Part shown: positions 9,218 to 18,424 of the stretch, one piece after another
Layout of the letters: each line of letters starts with the position of its first letter
How positions within the stretch are numbered: position 1 is the stretch's first letter
From: Acidocella sp. 20-57-95
Lineage (GTDB): Bacteria; Pseudomonadota; Alphaproteobacteria; Acetobacterales; Acetobacteraceae
Assembly: GCA_002255575.1 (NCBI GenBank)
Contig: NCAT01000010.1
Coordinates: forward strand, 1 to 64,000
Reading direction: 5' to 3'
Length of the DNA stretch: 64,000 bases
Made by a program: the position numbers and the translations under genes
Notes under the pieces: model-generated
Told to the model about the DNA's origin: nothing
Seen by the model: only the letters and a program-made list of their open reading frames with translations
Database searches by the model: none

Positions 9218-9763
9218 ATGGACATGCAGCGAACTTCCGCCGCCGCCGCAGTGGCCGCTCTTGGGATGCTTCTGCGCTCGAGCGAGGCCGAGGCGCCGAC
9301 CAAGGTCGGGCAGCTGGCCCAGTGGAATGAGGTTGTAAGTATTGGCGATACCGCCGGCAGTGTTGAGAAACGCTTTTTGGACCAGCCGACTTTGCCCGGA
9401 TTTATCGTCCATGCCGGCGGTAAGGTGGTGGGGGTGCTGTCGCGCCGGACCTTGCTGACCGCCATCAGTCAGCCTTTTGGGCGGGAGGTGTTTATTAAGC
9501 GCCCGCTTCATGAGTTGGCGAATTATCTCGATAATAAGCCGCTCATTCTGGAATCTAACACCAGCATCGCGGCGGCTTTGCGGCTGGCGATCGGGCGGCG
9601 GGACGATTTGCGGTTTGAACCGTGCCTGGTGAAGACCGGCCAAGTGGTCGGCCTGTTGGAAATGCATACGTTGATGCTCGCACAGGCGAATTTGCTCGAA
9701 GAGGCGGTGACGTCCCGCGAAACATTGATCGCGAAGATCAAAATGATCCTGGGTGATCATTAA
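9218..9763 (+). CDS. CBS-domain protein of unknown function
   Basis: 181 residues from the ATG at 9218 (an in-frame ATG at 9134 gives a longer, cysteine-rich leader that looks spurious; another ATG lies at 9224). The stretch LPGFIVHAGGKVVGVLSRRTLLTAIS and the later CLVKTGQVVGLLEMHTLMLAQ have the beta-strand/helix rhythm of a CBS pair, as found ahead of signalling domains. A C-terminal helix (LLEEAVTSRETLIAKIKMIL) looks like a coiled-coil linker whose output domain is absent. It could bind a nucleotide and act with another protein. It converges with grpE. Confidence 0.55.
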   Translation: MDMQRTSAAAAVAALGMLLRSSEAEAPTKVGQLAQWNEVVSIGDTAGSVEKRFLDQPTLPGFIVHAGGKVVGVLSRRTLLTAISQPFGREVFIKRPLHELANYLDNKPLILESNTSIAAALRLAIGRRDDLRFEPCLVKTGQVVGLLEMHTLMLAQANLLEEAVTSRETLIAKIKMILGDH

Positions 9764-9768
9764 CCGCT

Positions 9769-10386
9769 TTAGCCGACGCGCAAGTCTGGCGGCGGCCCAC
9801 CTTTGGCGACCACCACCATGCCGGGGCGCAGCAAGCGGCCATTTAGCGTCCAGGTCTGGCTCCAGGCGTGTAAGATGGTCCCGGCTGGTAGGTTAGGGTT
9901 TTCCTGCTCGGCCATTGCCTGATGGTAATCTGGGTTGAATATAGCGCCGGTCGGGTCTTGCCGGTCGATGCCGTTGCGTTCCAGCAGGGCCGCGAAGGCG
10001 CGTTCGATACCGCCGAAGCCATCGCGCATTTTGGTGACGATTTCTGGCTCACCGGGCTCGGGTTTGGGCAGGCTGTCTATGCCGCGCTTGAGATTTTCAG
10101 CGGCTTCAACAACGTCGCGGCCAAATTTATGGATGGCGAAAAGCCGCGCATCTTCAATGTCGCGGCGGGTGCGGGCGCGCAGTTCAGCCATGTCGGCTTC
10201 GGCCTGCTGCAACTTGTCCTTCATGTCTTGCAGGGCCAAGGCGAATTGGCCAAGCAGGTTGGCGAATGACCGCCCAACATCGTCGAAGCCCACACGGAGC
10301 TTGCCGATAACCTCAGGTTCAGCCATCCCGGCTTGGACACCTGCGAAGTCGGTATTCAGCGCATTATTCTCAGGCATGAGCTGCAT
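9769..10386 (-). CDS. grpE: GrpE-family nucleotide exchange factor with an internal repeat
   Basis: 205 residues (ATGs at 10386 and 10377; neither has a clear ribosome-binding site). The long helix (about 50-105, ARTRRDIEDARLFAIHKFGRD) and the C-terminal beta domain with NPDYHQAMAEQ, AWSQTWTLNGRLLRPGMV and VVVAKG identify GrpE, which releases ADP from DnaK. Unusually, residues 23-47 and 113-137 resemble each other (EPEVIGKLRVGF... and EPEIVTKMRDGF..., about 12 of 25 identical). There is no hrcA, dnaK or dnaJ beside it, so the gene stands alone. No CIRCE-like inverted repeat was found. Confidence 0.88.
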   Translation of the reverse strand: MQLMPENNALNTDFAGVQAGMAEPEVIGKLRVGFDDVGRSFANLLGQFALALQDMKDKLQQAEADMAELRARTRRDIEDARLFAIHKFGRDVVEAAENLKRGIDSLPKPEPGEPEIVTKMRDGFGGIERAFAALLERNGIDRQDPTGAIFNPDYHQAMAEQENPNLPAGTILHAWSQTWTLNGRLLRPGMVVVAKGGPPPDLRVG

Positions 10387-10794
10387 GTAAGCGTTCTCAA
10401 GACGTGAAACAAGCAGAAAACGAGTGCCAAATAAATATGACGGTTACGTTACAAACACCTGCGGGTGAGCCAGAGTTTGGTGGGCCCGAATATGCGATTA
10501 GGAGGTTGTTTCACGCGTGATATTGCGCCGCTCTGCGGTTCAATGTCACACCAACAGGCTCTGAAATATATCCGAAGGGCGCTTCACACCGAGGTGATGG
10601 AAGGCGCCGTGAATGAGCCAAGAAACGTTCGTCAATCGAACTTATGTGATGATAACATGGTTTTGCCGATGCGCGCCCGGCTATAAATTACAGCCGACGG
10701 TTTTTCGCGCGCGCAATTTTTCAGGCTGGCGTTAATTAGGCGTTGATTATTTTGCGGTCTCAATGGTGGGCATTGTAACGGTTCGAGGATTAAA
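10387..10794. other. Intergenic region between grpE and the chemoreceptor gene
   Basis: About 400 bases between divergent genes. It presumably carries both promoters. GAGGATT at about 10784 is the ribosome-binding site for the chemoreceptor. Open frames here have no recognisable similarity; nothing else was seen. Confidence 0.4.
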
Positions 10795-12621
10795 ATGCGT
10801 CTGACCATTTCCCGCTCGATTATGTTATTTGGGTTAATGACGTGCCTAGGGGTGCTGAGCATCGTCGGTATCAGTACGGTGGCGCTTGATAATCTGGAAA
10901 TTACCGGACCGCTTTATAAGCATATTGCCGCCGGCAAGGATTTGTTGGGGGATATTTTGCCGCCGCCAGAATATGTGATCGAAGCGTATCTGGACGCTAA
11001 TCTGGCGGCGCAGAACCCTTCGGATCTGTCGCAATACCAAAAATCGCTGGCGGATTTGCAGAAGCAATATAATGATCGGCGGGTTTATTGGCAGAGCGCA
11101 GACTTGCCGCCGGATTTACGGGTGGAACTGACCGAGACATCGGACGCCGATGTGCAGCAATTCTGGCAACAATTAAATAATGCGGTCATTCCGGCGATTG
11201 CGGCAAATGACAACCAAGCGATCGCCACGAGCATGGCCAAGTTAGGGGAGATTTACCGGGCGCATCGGGCACTTATCAATGACATTGTTACCAAAGCCAC
11301 CAATGCCGATAATGATAATGAGGCGGCGGCAGCGTCAAATTTGTCATTTTACCGAATGCTGATGTTTTCCGTGCTGGGGTTGGTGATGCTGCTGGTGATG
11401 CTGGGGCTGTATCTGGTAGGCCGAAAAATCGTTGAGCCCATCAGAAAACTATCTGATTATATGGTCGCCCTGGCGGAAGGGCATCTAGAGGCTGAGGTGC
11501 CTTATATTGGCCGGGCTGACGAGATTGGGGACATGGCGAAGGCGACATCCTCATTTCGGGATTCCATCGTCAGTCACCAGCGCTTGCGTGAGGAGCAGGA
11601 GGTTGAGCGGGCGAGTGCTGAATATGACCGCAAACGCAATGAGGCGGCGCGCGAGGACGCGCTCAAGCAATTGGATATTGTGGTGCATGCGATGACCCTA
11701 GGGCTTGATAAAGTCACCCGGGGCGAGCTGACCTTCCGGCTGACCGACTGGTTCCCTGTCGATTACAAAAAACTACGAATGGATTTTAATCAGGCGATTG
11801 ACCAACTGATGCAGACCATGAAGGCGGTGGTGCGCAGCACACGGGCGGTGACCGCGAGTGCCAACGAACTGACCCATGCCTCAGATGATCTCTCACGCCG
11901 GACTGAGCATCAGGCAGCCACGTTGGAGCAGACGGCGGCGGCTTTGGATGAAATTACCGCGACGGTGCGGCGGACCGCGACCTCCGCTGATGAAGCCAAT
12001 GACATTGTCAGCAAGGCGAAAACCGATACCGAGCAATCCGGCGTGACCGTAAAGGCAACGGTGGCGGCGATGAGCAGCATCGAGATATCGTCCAAGCAGA
12101 TTGGCAATATTATCGGCGTGATCGATGAGATTGCGTTTCAGACCAATTTGCTGGCACTCAATGCTGGGGTCGAGGCGGCGCGGGCCGGCGATGCGGGGCG
12201 CGGCTTTGCGGTGGTGGCAACCGAAGTACGGGCACTGGCGCAGCGTTCGGCAGATGCTGCCAAGGAGATTAAGCAGCTGATCTCGACCTCTGGTGAGCAG
12301 GTGGTGCTGGGTGTGAAGCTGGTGGGTGATACAGGTAAGGCCTTAACCCGCATGGTGGGGCAGGTGGACCAAATAAGCCGGATTGTAAGCGAGATTGCGG
12401 CAGCGGCGAAGGAGCAATCAAGCGCGTTGGGGCAAGTGAATTCCGCAATCAATCAGATGGACCAGGTAACGCAGCAGAACGCCGCGATGGTGGAACAATC
12501 AACCGCTGCTTGCCATGGGCTGGCAGCAGAGGCGCGCGAGTTGGGTAAATTGATTGCGATGTTCAGGACCGAAGAAACCGGTGAACCAGACGCAATGCGG
12601 CCAGCTTTAGCGGCGGAGTGA
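10795..12621 (+). CDS. Methyl-accepting chemotaxis protein
   Basis: 608 residues. Transmembrane helix 1 (about 9-31), a four-helix-type periplasmic sensor (about 32-187), helix 2 (about 188-208), a HAMP domain, a second HAMP-like segment (about 295-345), then a signalling domain. The highly conserved hairpin tip reads [21 protein letters not shown]...[18 protein letters not shown]. It controls CheA/CheW at the cell pole. Methylation-type Glu/Gln sites flank the tip ([22 protein letters not shown]). The ligand is unknown; no che genes are in the window. The start is supported by GAGGATT eight bases upstream. Confidence 0.95.
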   Translation: MRLTISRSIMLFGLMTCLGVLSIVGISTVALDNLEITGPLYKHIAAGKDLLGDILPPPEYVIEAYLDANLAAQNPSDLSQYQKSLADLQKQYNDRRVYWQSADLPPDLRVELTETSDADVQQFWQQLNNAVIPAIAANDNQAIATSMAKLGEIYRAHRALINDIVTKATNADNDNEAAAASNLSFYRMLMFSVLGLVMLLVMLGLYLVGRKIVEPIRKLSDYMVALAEGHLEAEVPYIGRADEIGDMAKATSSFRDSIVSHQRLREEQEVERASAEYDRKRNEAAREDALKQLDIVVHAMTLGLDKVTRGELTFRLTDWFPVDYKKLRMDFNQAIDQLMQTMKAVVRSTRAVTASANELTHASDDLSRRTEHQAATLEQTAAALDEITATVRRTATSADEANDIVSKAKTDTEQSGVTVKATVAAMSSIEISSKQIGNIIGVIDEIAFQTNLLALNAGVEAARAGDAGRGFAVVATEVRALAQRSADAAKEIKQLISTSGEQVVLGVKLVGDTGKALTRMVGQVDQISRIVSEIAAAAKEQSSALGQVNSAINQMDQVTQQNAAMVEQSTAACHGLAAEARELGKLIAMFRTEETGEPDAMRPALAAE

Positions 12622-12668
12622 CAGACACTCTTGCCTCACCAGCGCGAAAAAGATGGGAATGATTCCTT

Positions 12669-13873
12669 CTACGGCGCGGGCAGTTTGCCAAGGCAGCGTG
12701 CGGTGAGAAACCCATAGCCGGGGATTACAAGAATTAACCAAACGAGCGGCGTGGCGGCGAGGATGAAGGGGACGCCGAACCTTGCTGCGAAAACGCATTT
12801 TAACTGATGATGGAAGCAGAGATCAGGATCAGTATTTGTGGTTTTAAAATGGCCTTGGCGTTTAGGAAGAGCGATGCAATGTTGGGGGCGGTGGTCACGA
12901 TAATCCAAGCGGCCATGGTACCAAGTAATAGGGGCGTCATTTGAAAGTCATGATGCAGCCACAGGCGTAAAATTGGGCCGCCGCCAGCGAATAGACCGAA
13001 GCTGCCGAAAACCGCAAGCGTAATGACCCCGATGGTGCCGTGGCGGAGCGTGCGCGTAAGCCACGCATGGTCGTTGGTGGAGAGTGCGTCGGCAAAGCCC
13101 GGCCAGAACGGCATGGTGATAATTCCGAGCAACCCGCTGGCGGTGGTACAAATGCGCGCCGCCAAGGTGATCGCAAATAATTGGCTGCCTTGGGTGAGCA
13201 CCGTGCGCATCGCCGTGCTGCTGAGATGCCAGGATGGGCGTAAATTTGGGTAGCTGATGAACGCATGGGTCAGGATGGCGGCACTCGTGGCAAGAGCTGG
13301 CGCGTAGATGGCGGCGGTGAGTGCGCTAACACCTGCCTGGCACAGCGCACCTGTGCTGACCAACAATAAGGTGAGGATGGTTTGTGCTAGTTGCCAGCCG
13401 GCGGGCACATAGGCTTTTTGCAGTCCAAACCAGATATTATTGCCGGCGTTCAGCGGAATGCTAAGCCAAAGTGCTATCGCCGCGATCAGGAAAACCGGCC
13501 TGAATTGCGGCAGCCAACCGAATGCGATGGCCAGCACGACAACGCCCAGCAAGGTGATTGCGATTAAGCAACTACCGATGAGTACGGCGGCGACATAATC
13601 GCGCCCTTTGTGATCCGCCTCTGCCATGCTGCGCGGAATCAAGCTGATCAAGGCAGCGCCGAGGCCGAAATCGAGATTACCGGCCAGCCACGCTAGTGAC
13701 GTGGCAGCCGCCCAAACACCGAAGCCCGCGACGCCTAAATCATGCAGTACCAGCGGATAGGTGATCAGGGTCGCCAGAATTTGGGCACCGCGCTGCACCA
13801 GCCCTGTTGTTGCGGCGGCAAATATCCGGCGGTTACGCACATGCTCCATGCAACCGAGTAAACGTGATTGCAT
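12669..13873 (-). pseudogene. Polysaccharide flippase-like (Wzx/MATE) gene broken by a frameshift
   Basis: The main frame (12800-13873, 357 residues) is a multi-helix membrane protein like oligosaccharide flippases (LVQRGAQILATLITYPLVLHDLGVAGFGVWA at the start). It ends abruptly after LILISASIIS. In the next frame the sequence continues without interruption as LKCVFAARFGVPFILAATPLVWL... down to 12669, exactly the kind of C-terminal helix that is missing. Adding one base near 12799-12801 (AGTTAAAA to AGTTTAAAA) would restore a protein of about 400 residues. It is either a recent pseudogene or a sequence error. Start at 13873 or at a second ATG 24 bases inside. Confidence 0.7.
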
Positions 13874-13926
13874 GATTGTTGGGAAGCCGGTTTAATTCCG
13901 CGGAAGCGTTTGGTACAAAATTAAAA

Positions 13927-14184
13927 TTATAAGCGGCGGCGGCCCATTACGGCATGGTAGCCAACCAGCACCACCACGGAGCCAATGACCGCAACGAACA
14001 GACTATAGAGATTGAGCCCCGTTACCGGATGTGCCCCGAGCGCGTTGAAAATAAAGCCGCCGACCATCGCGCCGACAATACCGAGCACGATATCCAGAAT
14101 CGGGCCCTTGCCGCCATTATCGACAATGTTACTGCCGATCCAGCCGGCGATGAGTCCAAGAACGATCCAACCAAAAATTGACAT
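13927..14184 (-). CDS. GlsB/YeaQ/YmgE-family stress-response membrane protein
   Basis: 85 residues, three hydrophobic helices (GWIVLGLIAGWIGSNIV, ILDIVLGIVGAMVGGFIF, LFVAVIGSVVVLVGYHAV), glycine-rich throughout, with a basic end GRRRL. This matches the small transglycosylase-associated/GlsB family of inner-membrane proteins, which are associated with envelope stress and have no known activity. GGATC lies just before the ATG. It stands alone between the flippase remnant and hpnL. Confidence 0.88.
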   Translation of the reverse strand: MSIFGWIVLGLIAGWIGSNIVDNGGKGPILDIVLGIVGAMVGGFIFNALGAHPVTGLNLYSLFVAVIGSVVVLVGYHAVMGRRRL

Positions 14185-14290
14185 GATGAAGATCCTTTAA
14201 ACCAATTTTATACTGCACCAGAGATGCGCACGCGACTAGGGCTGAACAAGCGGCGGCAATGCGTATTCACGCAGACGAAACATGCATGCT

Positions 14291-15277
14291 TTATTGAATG
14301 GCGGCGGCCCGCAGGCGTTTGGCTTCCAAAGTCTGCCACGCCACTAATACCGGTACCGCGATCACGAAATCCCGTGCCCGGCGTAGCAACGAGAGTGACA
14401 GAGCGATGTCAGGTGGCACACCGAAAATACCAGCGAGAAGCGTGTAAGCGCCCTCCTGGATGCCAACCCGGCCCGGCACAAAAAATGCCAACGCCATAAT
14501 GGCGTGCAGCATCGCTTCAATGGCAATTGCGTCCGAAAAGGAGAGCGGTACGCCGAGTGCGTGAAACCCCACGAACGAGGCGGTGGCGGTGCCGAACCAA
14601 CAGACCAAGTGAAAGAAAGCGGCCCAGGCCAGACGGTCGCGCTTGGCATACATATTGTCGAGCGATTGTTGCAGCCGGTCCATATGTAGAATGGCACCCT
14701 CGCCGGCGGCACCGGCGAGTTTTTCGGCGATGGCCCGGAAGATTTTGCCGCCGCCGCGCTGCACCAGGATTAGCCCGACCGCCATCACGACCGCGATGCA
14801 GAGCCCGATGGCGACTGGGACCAACAGATCGCTGGACGGGGCTAAATGGGCGAGAATGGCCAGGCCAACACCGATAAACACCAGCTCGCCCAAAAATTCG
14901 GTGGTCACATCGCCGATGGTGGAGGCCACAGCATCCGGCACGGTAACCCCAGCCAGCGTGATGACCCGTGCGCCGAGCACGAAGCCGCCAACCTGGCTGA
15001 AGGGCAGGAACTCGCCGGTGGCATCGCGCACCAGGCGACCCCAGACCAGCAGCGGGAAGCTGCCGCGGCTTTTGCTGCGCAACAGCATGCGCCAACACAA
15101 GGCGAGCCCCAATGTGATGCCAAGCTGGGCCCCGATATATTCAATAAAGCCGTAAATATTGACCGAGGTGAGAACCCGCAGCACGTCCCCCGCGCCGAAA
15201 TAAATGACAAGCCCGGTGACGATGGCGACCCCAGCCAGTGCGAAAATGGCTGGGATAAGACGTGCGTGTTTTTTCAC
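14291..15277 (-). CDS. hpnL: HpnL-family hopanoid-associated membrane protein
   Basis: 328 residues with a GTG start, about eight helices. It belongs to the lysylphosphatidylglycerol synthase/flippase-like TM superfamily (VRDATGEFLPFSQVGGFVLGAR and the FFVPGRVGIQEGAY motif), in the HpnL branch found with hopanoid genes. HpnL is thought to move or distribute hopanoids between membranes; this is family knowledge, not shown here. It follows the ferritin-like gene on the same strand, and a 17-bp tandem duplication covers the start region. The hpnA operon is divergent. Confidence 0.85.
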   Translation of the reverse strand: MKKHARLIPAIFALAGVAIVTGLVIYFGAGDVLRVLTSVNIYGFIEYIGAQLGITLGLALCWRMLLRSKSRGSFPLLVWGRLVRDATGEFLPFSQVGGFVLGARVITLAGVTVPDAVASTIGDVTTEFLGELVFIGVGLAILAHLAPSSDLLVPVAIGLCIAVVMAVGLILVQRGGGKIFRAIAEKLAGAAGEGAILHMDRLQQSLDNMYAKRDRLAWAAFFHLVCWFGTATASFVGFHALGVPLSFSDAIAIEAMLHAIMALAFFVPGRVGIQEGAYTLLAGIFGVPPDIALSLSLLRRARDFVIAVPVLVAWQTLEAKRLRAAAIQ

Positions 15278-15298
15278 TTAACGTGTTTTTTCACTTAA
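15265..15298 (-). repeat. Perfect 17-bp tandem duplication across the hpnL start
   Basis: CGTGTTTTTTCACTTAA occurs twice back to back (15265-15281 and 15282-15298). On the coding strand each copy carries TTAAGTGAAAAAACACG. Removing one copy would place the ferritin-gene TAA directly against the hpnL GTG. With two copies, an upstream GTG opens a six-codon frame (VKKHVK) whose TGA overlaps the real hpnL GTG as GTGA. Confidence 0.9.
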
Positions 15299-16197
15299 AC
15301 GGTGCGTTTCTTGGGGCGAATGAAGAGCCGGGCAAAGCGCGCCAGTTTCGGCATGGTGGTGGGGCGCAGCAAGCGGGGGTCGTAGCCGGACATGCGCTTT
15401 TTGTCTTCCTCAAGGCAAATATCAATCAAGGTTGCAGGGTCCATTTCGTCGGCCAGGGCCTTGGACCCGTTGACCGTGAAATTAGCGTCGCCATTCTCCA
15501 GCCCGTCAACATCCTTGGCAATGCCGATGCGTTCGTAAATCAGAAACAACCATACAGCGATGATTTTGCAGAAGAAATACGGGCGGCGCCAGAGCGGCAT
15601 GGTGGCCTTATGCCAAGCGATCCAGTTCGTGAAAAATAGAATATGGCGGCCCTCTTCCTGCACCACCGGCTCGAAGGTTTCTACCAACTCTGGCGGGAAA
15701 TAGCCCGAGCGGCGGGCCATTTCGAATAATCCGTAGGCAAAGAAGCTGTCCACGCACTCAGAATAGCCGGTTACCATAAAAGCCCATTCGGGATCGCGCG
15801 GCTGCTTGTAAACTTCATCGGGCTTCAGCGGAATGTCGTAGGCGGCGACCAGCCGGGAGAGGACATCCTTATGGCGGGCTTCCTCCCGCGCCATATGAAG
15901 CAAAGCGGCTTTAAGGTCCGGGTCCTTGATGGTGGCGGCAAAAGCCTCGATCCGCATGCTGGCCTTGATCTCGGTCTGCACAGCAATGTCCCAGATCGGC
16001 AAGGAGGTGATGCGAGCCAGCGCGTCTGGCTCCAGCTTCGGCCAGTTCAAAACCGCCGGTTTATAGGGGTTATAGGTCTCAATCAGCAGGCGCGTGAGCA
16101 TGCCGTAATGCGTTGCATCCCCTGCTTGGATGTTGCCGGTTTGTGGGAAATTCCAGTGCCGCGCGTTGAAATCGGCGGTGGCGATCGCATCGTCCAT
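15295..16197 (-). CDS. Ferritin-like di-iron protein in the hopanoid locus
   Basis: 300 residues. Two helix motifs suit a ferritin-like di-iron centre: EIKASMRIEAF with MAREEARHKDVL (about 80-115), and YSECVDSFFAYGLFEM with VVQEEGRHILFFTNW (about 150-195). A hydrophobic segment follows (about 205-225, FFCKIIAVWLFLIYERIGIA), suggesting membrane contact. The function is unknown; di-iron proteins of this fold include oxygenases and desaturases, so a modification of hopanoid or lipid is possible but unproven. AGAGAAGA precedes the ATG. It is divergent from hpnA and runs into hpnL. Confidence 0.75.
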   Translation of the reverse strand: MDDAIATADFNARHWNFPQTGNIQAGDATHYGMLTRLLIETYNPYKPAVLNWPKLEPDALARITSLPIWDIAVQTEIKASMRIEAFAATIKDPDLKAALLHMAREEARHKDVLSRLVAAYDIPLKPDEVYKQPRDPEWAFMVTGYSECVDSFFAYGLFEMARRSGYFPPELVETFEPVVQEEGRHILFFTNWIAWHKATMPLWRRPYFFCKIIAVWLFLIYERIGIAKDVDGLENGDANFTVNGSKALADEMDPATLIDICLEEDKKRMSGYDPRLLRPTTMPKLARFARLFIRPKKRTV

Positions 16198-16319
16198 TTA
16201 TCTTCTCTCTATCCCATGCGGTTACGTGTTGCACCTGAGCCTGCTATGCGTTCTACACCAGCCTCAACCCACTTTGTATATAAGCGGGGGAACAAAGCTG
16301 TGAACTGCGGAGTATCTGT

Positions 16320-17318
16320 TTGGCCTCTGACGATCTTGTTTTGGTGACCGGGGCCACTGGTTTTGTGGGCGCTGCCGTGGCGCGTGCCTTGCAGGCTGAG
16401 GGCTTCCGCCTGCGGCTGACCGCCCGGGCAGGTAGTGATAGGCGCAATCTGGCAGGGCTGGCGGCGGAGATTGTGACGGCAGACCTAGCCCAGCCGGAGA
16501 GCCTTGCCCCGGCGGTGCGAGGGTGCCGCTATGTATTTCATGTGGCAGCGGATTACCGGCTGTGGGTGCCGAACCCGGCTGCCATGCGCAAAGTGAATAT
16601 TGATGGGTCGGTCGCACTGCTGAAAGCGGCGGCGGCGGCGGGGGTTGAGCGATCGGTTTATACCAGCTCGGTCGCGGCGCTGGGCCTGACCAAGGATGGC
16701 ACGCCAGCGGATGAAACCACGCCGGTGGACCCCGCAAATTTGATCGGTGCTTATAAGCGCAGCAAATATGACGCCGAGCAGGCGGTGCGTGCATTGGCGG
16801 CGGCAGGGCAGGATATTGTGATCGTAAACCCCTCCACACCCGTGGGGCCGGGTGACGTGAAGCCCACGCCCACCGGCCAGATGGTGCTGGATGCCGCCAA
16901 TGGCAAAATGCCGGCTTATGTGAATACCGGGCTGAATATTGCGCATGTGGATGATGTGGCGGCGGGGCACGTGCTGGCGCTGCGCAAGGGCCGCCCGGGC
17001 GAAGTGTATATTCTGGGCGGCGAGGATTTGATGCTACGGGATTTTCTGGGGTTGATCGCAAGCCAGACCGGTCGTCAGCCGCCGAAAATTGCGCTGCCAA
17101 TCGGCCCGCTCATGCCGGTGGCCTGGGCGATGGAGCGGCTTGCGGAGCTTACTGGCAAGCCGCCTTTGATGACACCGGAAGTGCTGCAAATGGCGCGCAA
17201 AAAGATGTTTTTCTCCCCCACTAAGGCAGTCCGCATGTTGGGTTATGCGCCGCGCCCGGCGGCGGTGGCGGTGGCGGATGCGTTGGCGTGGTTCAGCGCT
17301 GAGGGGATGCTCACATGA
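16320..17318 (+). CDS. hpnA: Hopanoid-associated sugar epimerase HpnA
   Basis: 332 residues. Extended short-chain dehydrogenase: VTGATGFVGAAVARAL near the N-terminus binds NAD(P), and YTSSVAALG...YKRSKYDAE carries the catalytic Ser and YxxxK. HpnA is one of the hopanoid-cluster proteins acting on side-chain sugars or nucleotide sugars; its exact reaction is not settled. The start is a TTG at 16320 with GCGGAG (16307-16312) seven bases upstream; no ATG fits. Its TGA overlaps the hpnB ATG (ATGA), beginning a fully coupled hpnABCDE-shc operon. Confidence 0.92.
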   Translation: MASDDLVLVTGATGFVGAAVARALQAEGFRLRLTARAGSDRRNLAGLAAEIVTADLAQPESLAPAVRGCRYVFHVAADYRLWVPNPAAMRKVNIDGSVALLKAAAAAGVERSVYTSSVAALGLTKDGTPADETTPVDPANLIGAYKRSKYDAEQAVRALAAAGQDIVIVNPSTPVGPGDVKPTPTGQMVLDAANGKMPAYVNTGLNIAHVDDVAAGHVLALRKGRPGEVYILGGEDLMLRDFLGLIASQTGRQPPKIALPIGPLMPVAWAMERLAELTGKPPLMTPEVLQMARKKMFFSPTKAVRMLGYAPRPAAVAVADALAWFSAEGMLT

Positions 17319-18424
17319 TCGCGGCTCTGGCACTCTGCGTTTGGGTTTATCTGGTGTTCGCACATGGGCGCTTCTGGGAGTCCGGGCCGGAATTGCCGCC
17401 GGCTTTGCCGTCTGAATTGCCAGATGTGGATGTGATCATCCCCGCCCGTGATGAGGCGGAGACGATTGCGGCGGTGATAGAATCGCTGCTGAAGCAGGAT
17501 TATGCGGGGCGGTTTCGGGTGATTTTGGTAGATGACCGCTCCACTGACGCGACGGCGTCTCTGGCGAGGGCGGCGGCCGGTGATGCGGCTAATTTTACGT
17601 TGCTCACGGCGGCGGAAAAACCACCTGGCTGGTCGGGTAAATTATGGGCTTTGGACCAAGGTGTCGCGCACAGCACGGCGCCGGTTTTGTTGTTCGCCGA
17701 TGCTGATATTGTGCATGATCAGCGGCATCTATCCTCGCTGGTGGCGCGGCTGGTGCATCCGCGCGTGGATATGGTCTCTGAGATGGTGCGGCTAAATTGT
17801 ACCAGCTTGGCCGAACGGGCATTGGTGCCCGCCTTTGTGTATTTTTTCCAGATGCTCTACCCGTTTGCCAAGGTGAATGACCCGTTGAGCAAGGTGGCGG
17901 CAGCGGCAGGCGGGACGGTGTTAATTCGGCGTGAGGCGCTGGCGCGTATTGGCGGGATTGCGGCGATCAAATCCACCTTGATTGATGATGTGGCGCTCGC
18001 GATTGCGGCCAAAGCCTATGGGCCGATTTTTCTGGGCCATTCCGGGCTGGCGACCTCGATCCGCCCTTACCCGGAATTTCGTGATATTTTCAAAATGGTC
18101 TCGCGCACGGCGTTCACCCAGCTACGCCATTCGGCCGTGATATTGGCGGGGACATTAGTGGGGCTGACCTTGGTATGGCTGGTGCCGGCCTGGGACGTGC
18201 TGTTTGGGCGCGGCTGGAGCTTCGTTTTCGGGCTGGCAGCGTTTTCGCTGGCAGCGGTGAGCTATCTGCCAACCTTGACCCGCTACGGCCAAAGCCGGTT
18301 TTGGGCCTTGACGCTGCCATTAATTGCGCTGTTTTACATGGCCGCGACCTTAAGTTCGGCGTTGGATGTCTGGCGCGGTACCGGGGCGCGCTGGAAAAAC
18401 CGTGATTATAAGGCAGGCGCATGA
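17315..18424 (+). CDS. hpnB: Hopanoid-associated glycosyltransferase HpnB
   Basis: 369 residues. One N-terminal hydrophobic helix, then a GT-A family 2 domain (VDVIIPARDEAETIAAVIESLL, LVDDRSTDAT, LLFADADI as the DxD motif) and three C-terminal helices (about 255-350). Membrane-bound glycosyltransferase, presumably transferring sugar or a sugar precursor to the hopanoid side chain. Both ends overlap neighbouring genes by four bases (ATGA). Confidence 0.92.
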   Translation: MIAALALCVWVYLVFAHGRFWESGPELPPALPSELPDVDVIIPARDEAETIAAVIESLLKQDYAGRFRVILVDDRSTDATASLARAAAGDAANFTLLTAAEKPPGWSGKLWALDQGVAHSTAPVLLFADADIVHDQRHLSSLVARLVHPRVDMVSEMVRLNCTSLAERALVPAFVYFFQMLYPFAKVNDPLSKVAAAAGGTVLIRREALARIGGIAAIKSTLIDDVALAIAAKAYGPIFLGHSGLATSIRPYPEFRDIFKMVSRTAFTQLRHSAVILAGTLVGLTLVWLVPAWDVLFGRGWSFVFGLAAFSLAAVSYLPTLTRYGQSRFWALTLPLIALFYMAATLSSALDVWRGTGARWKNRDYKAGA

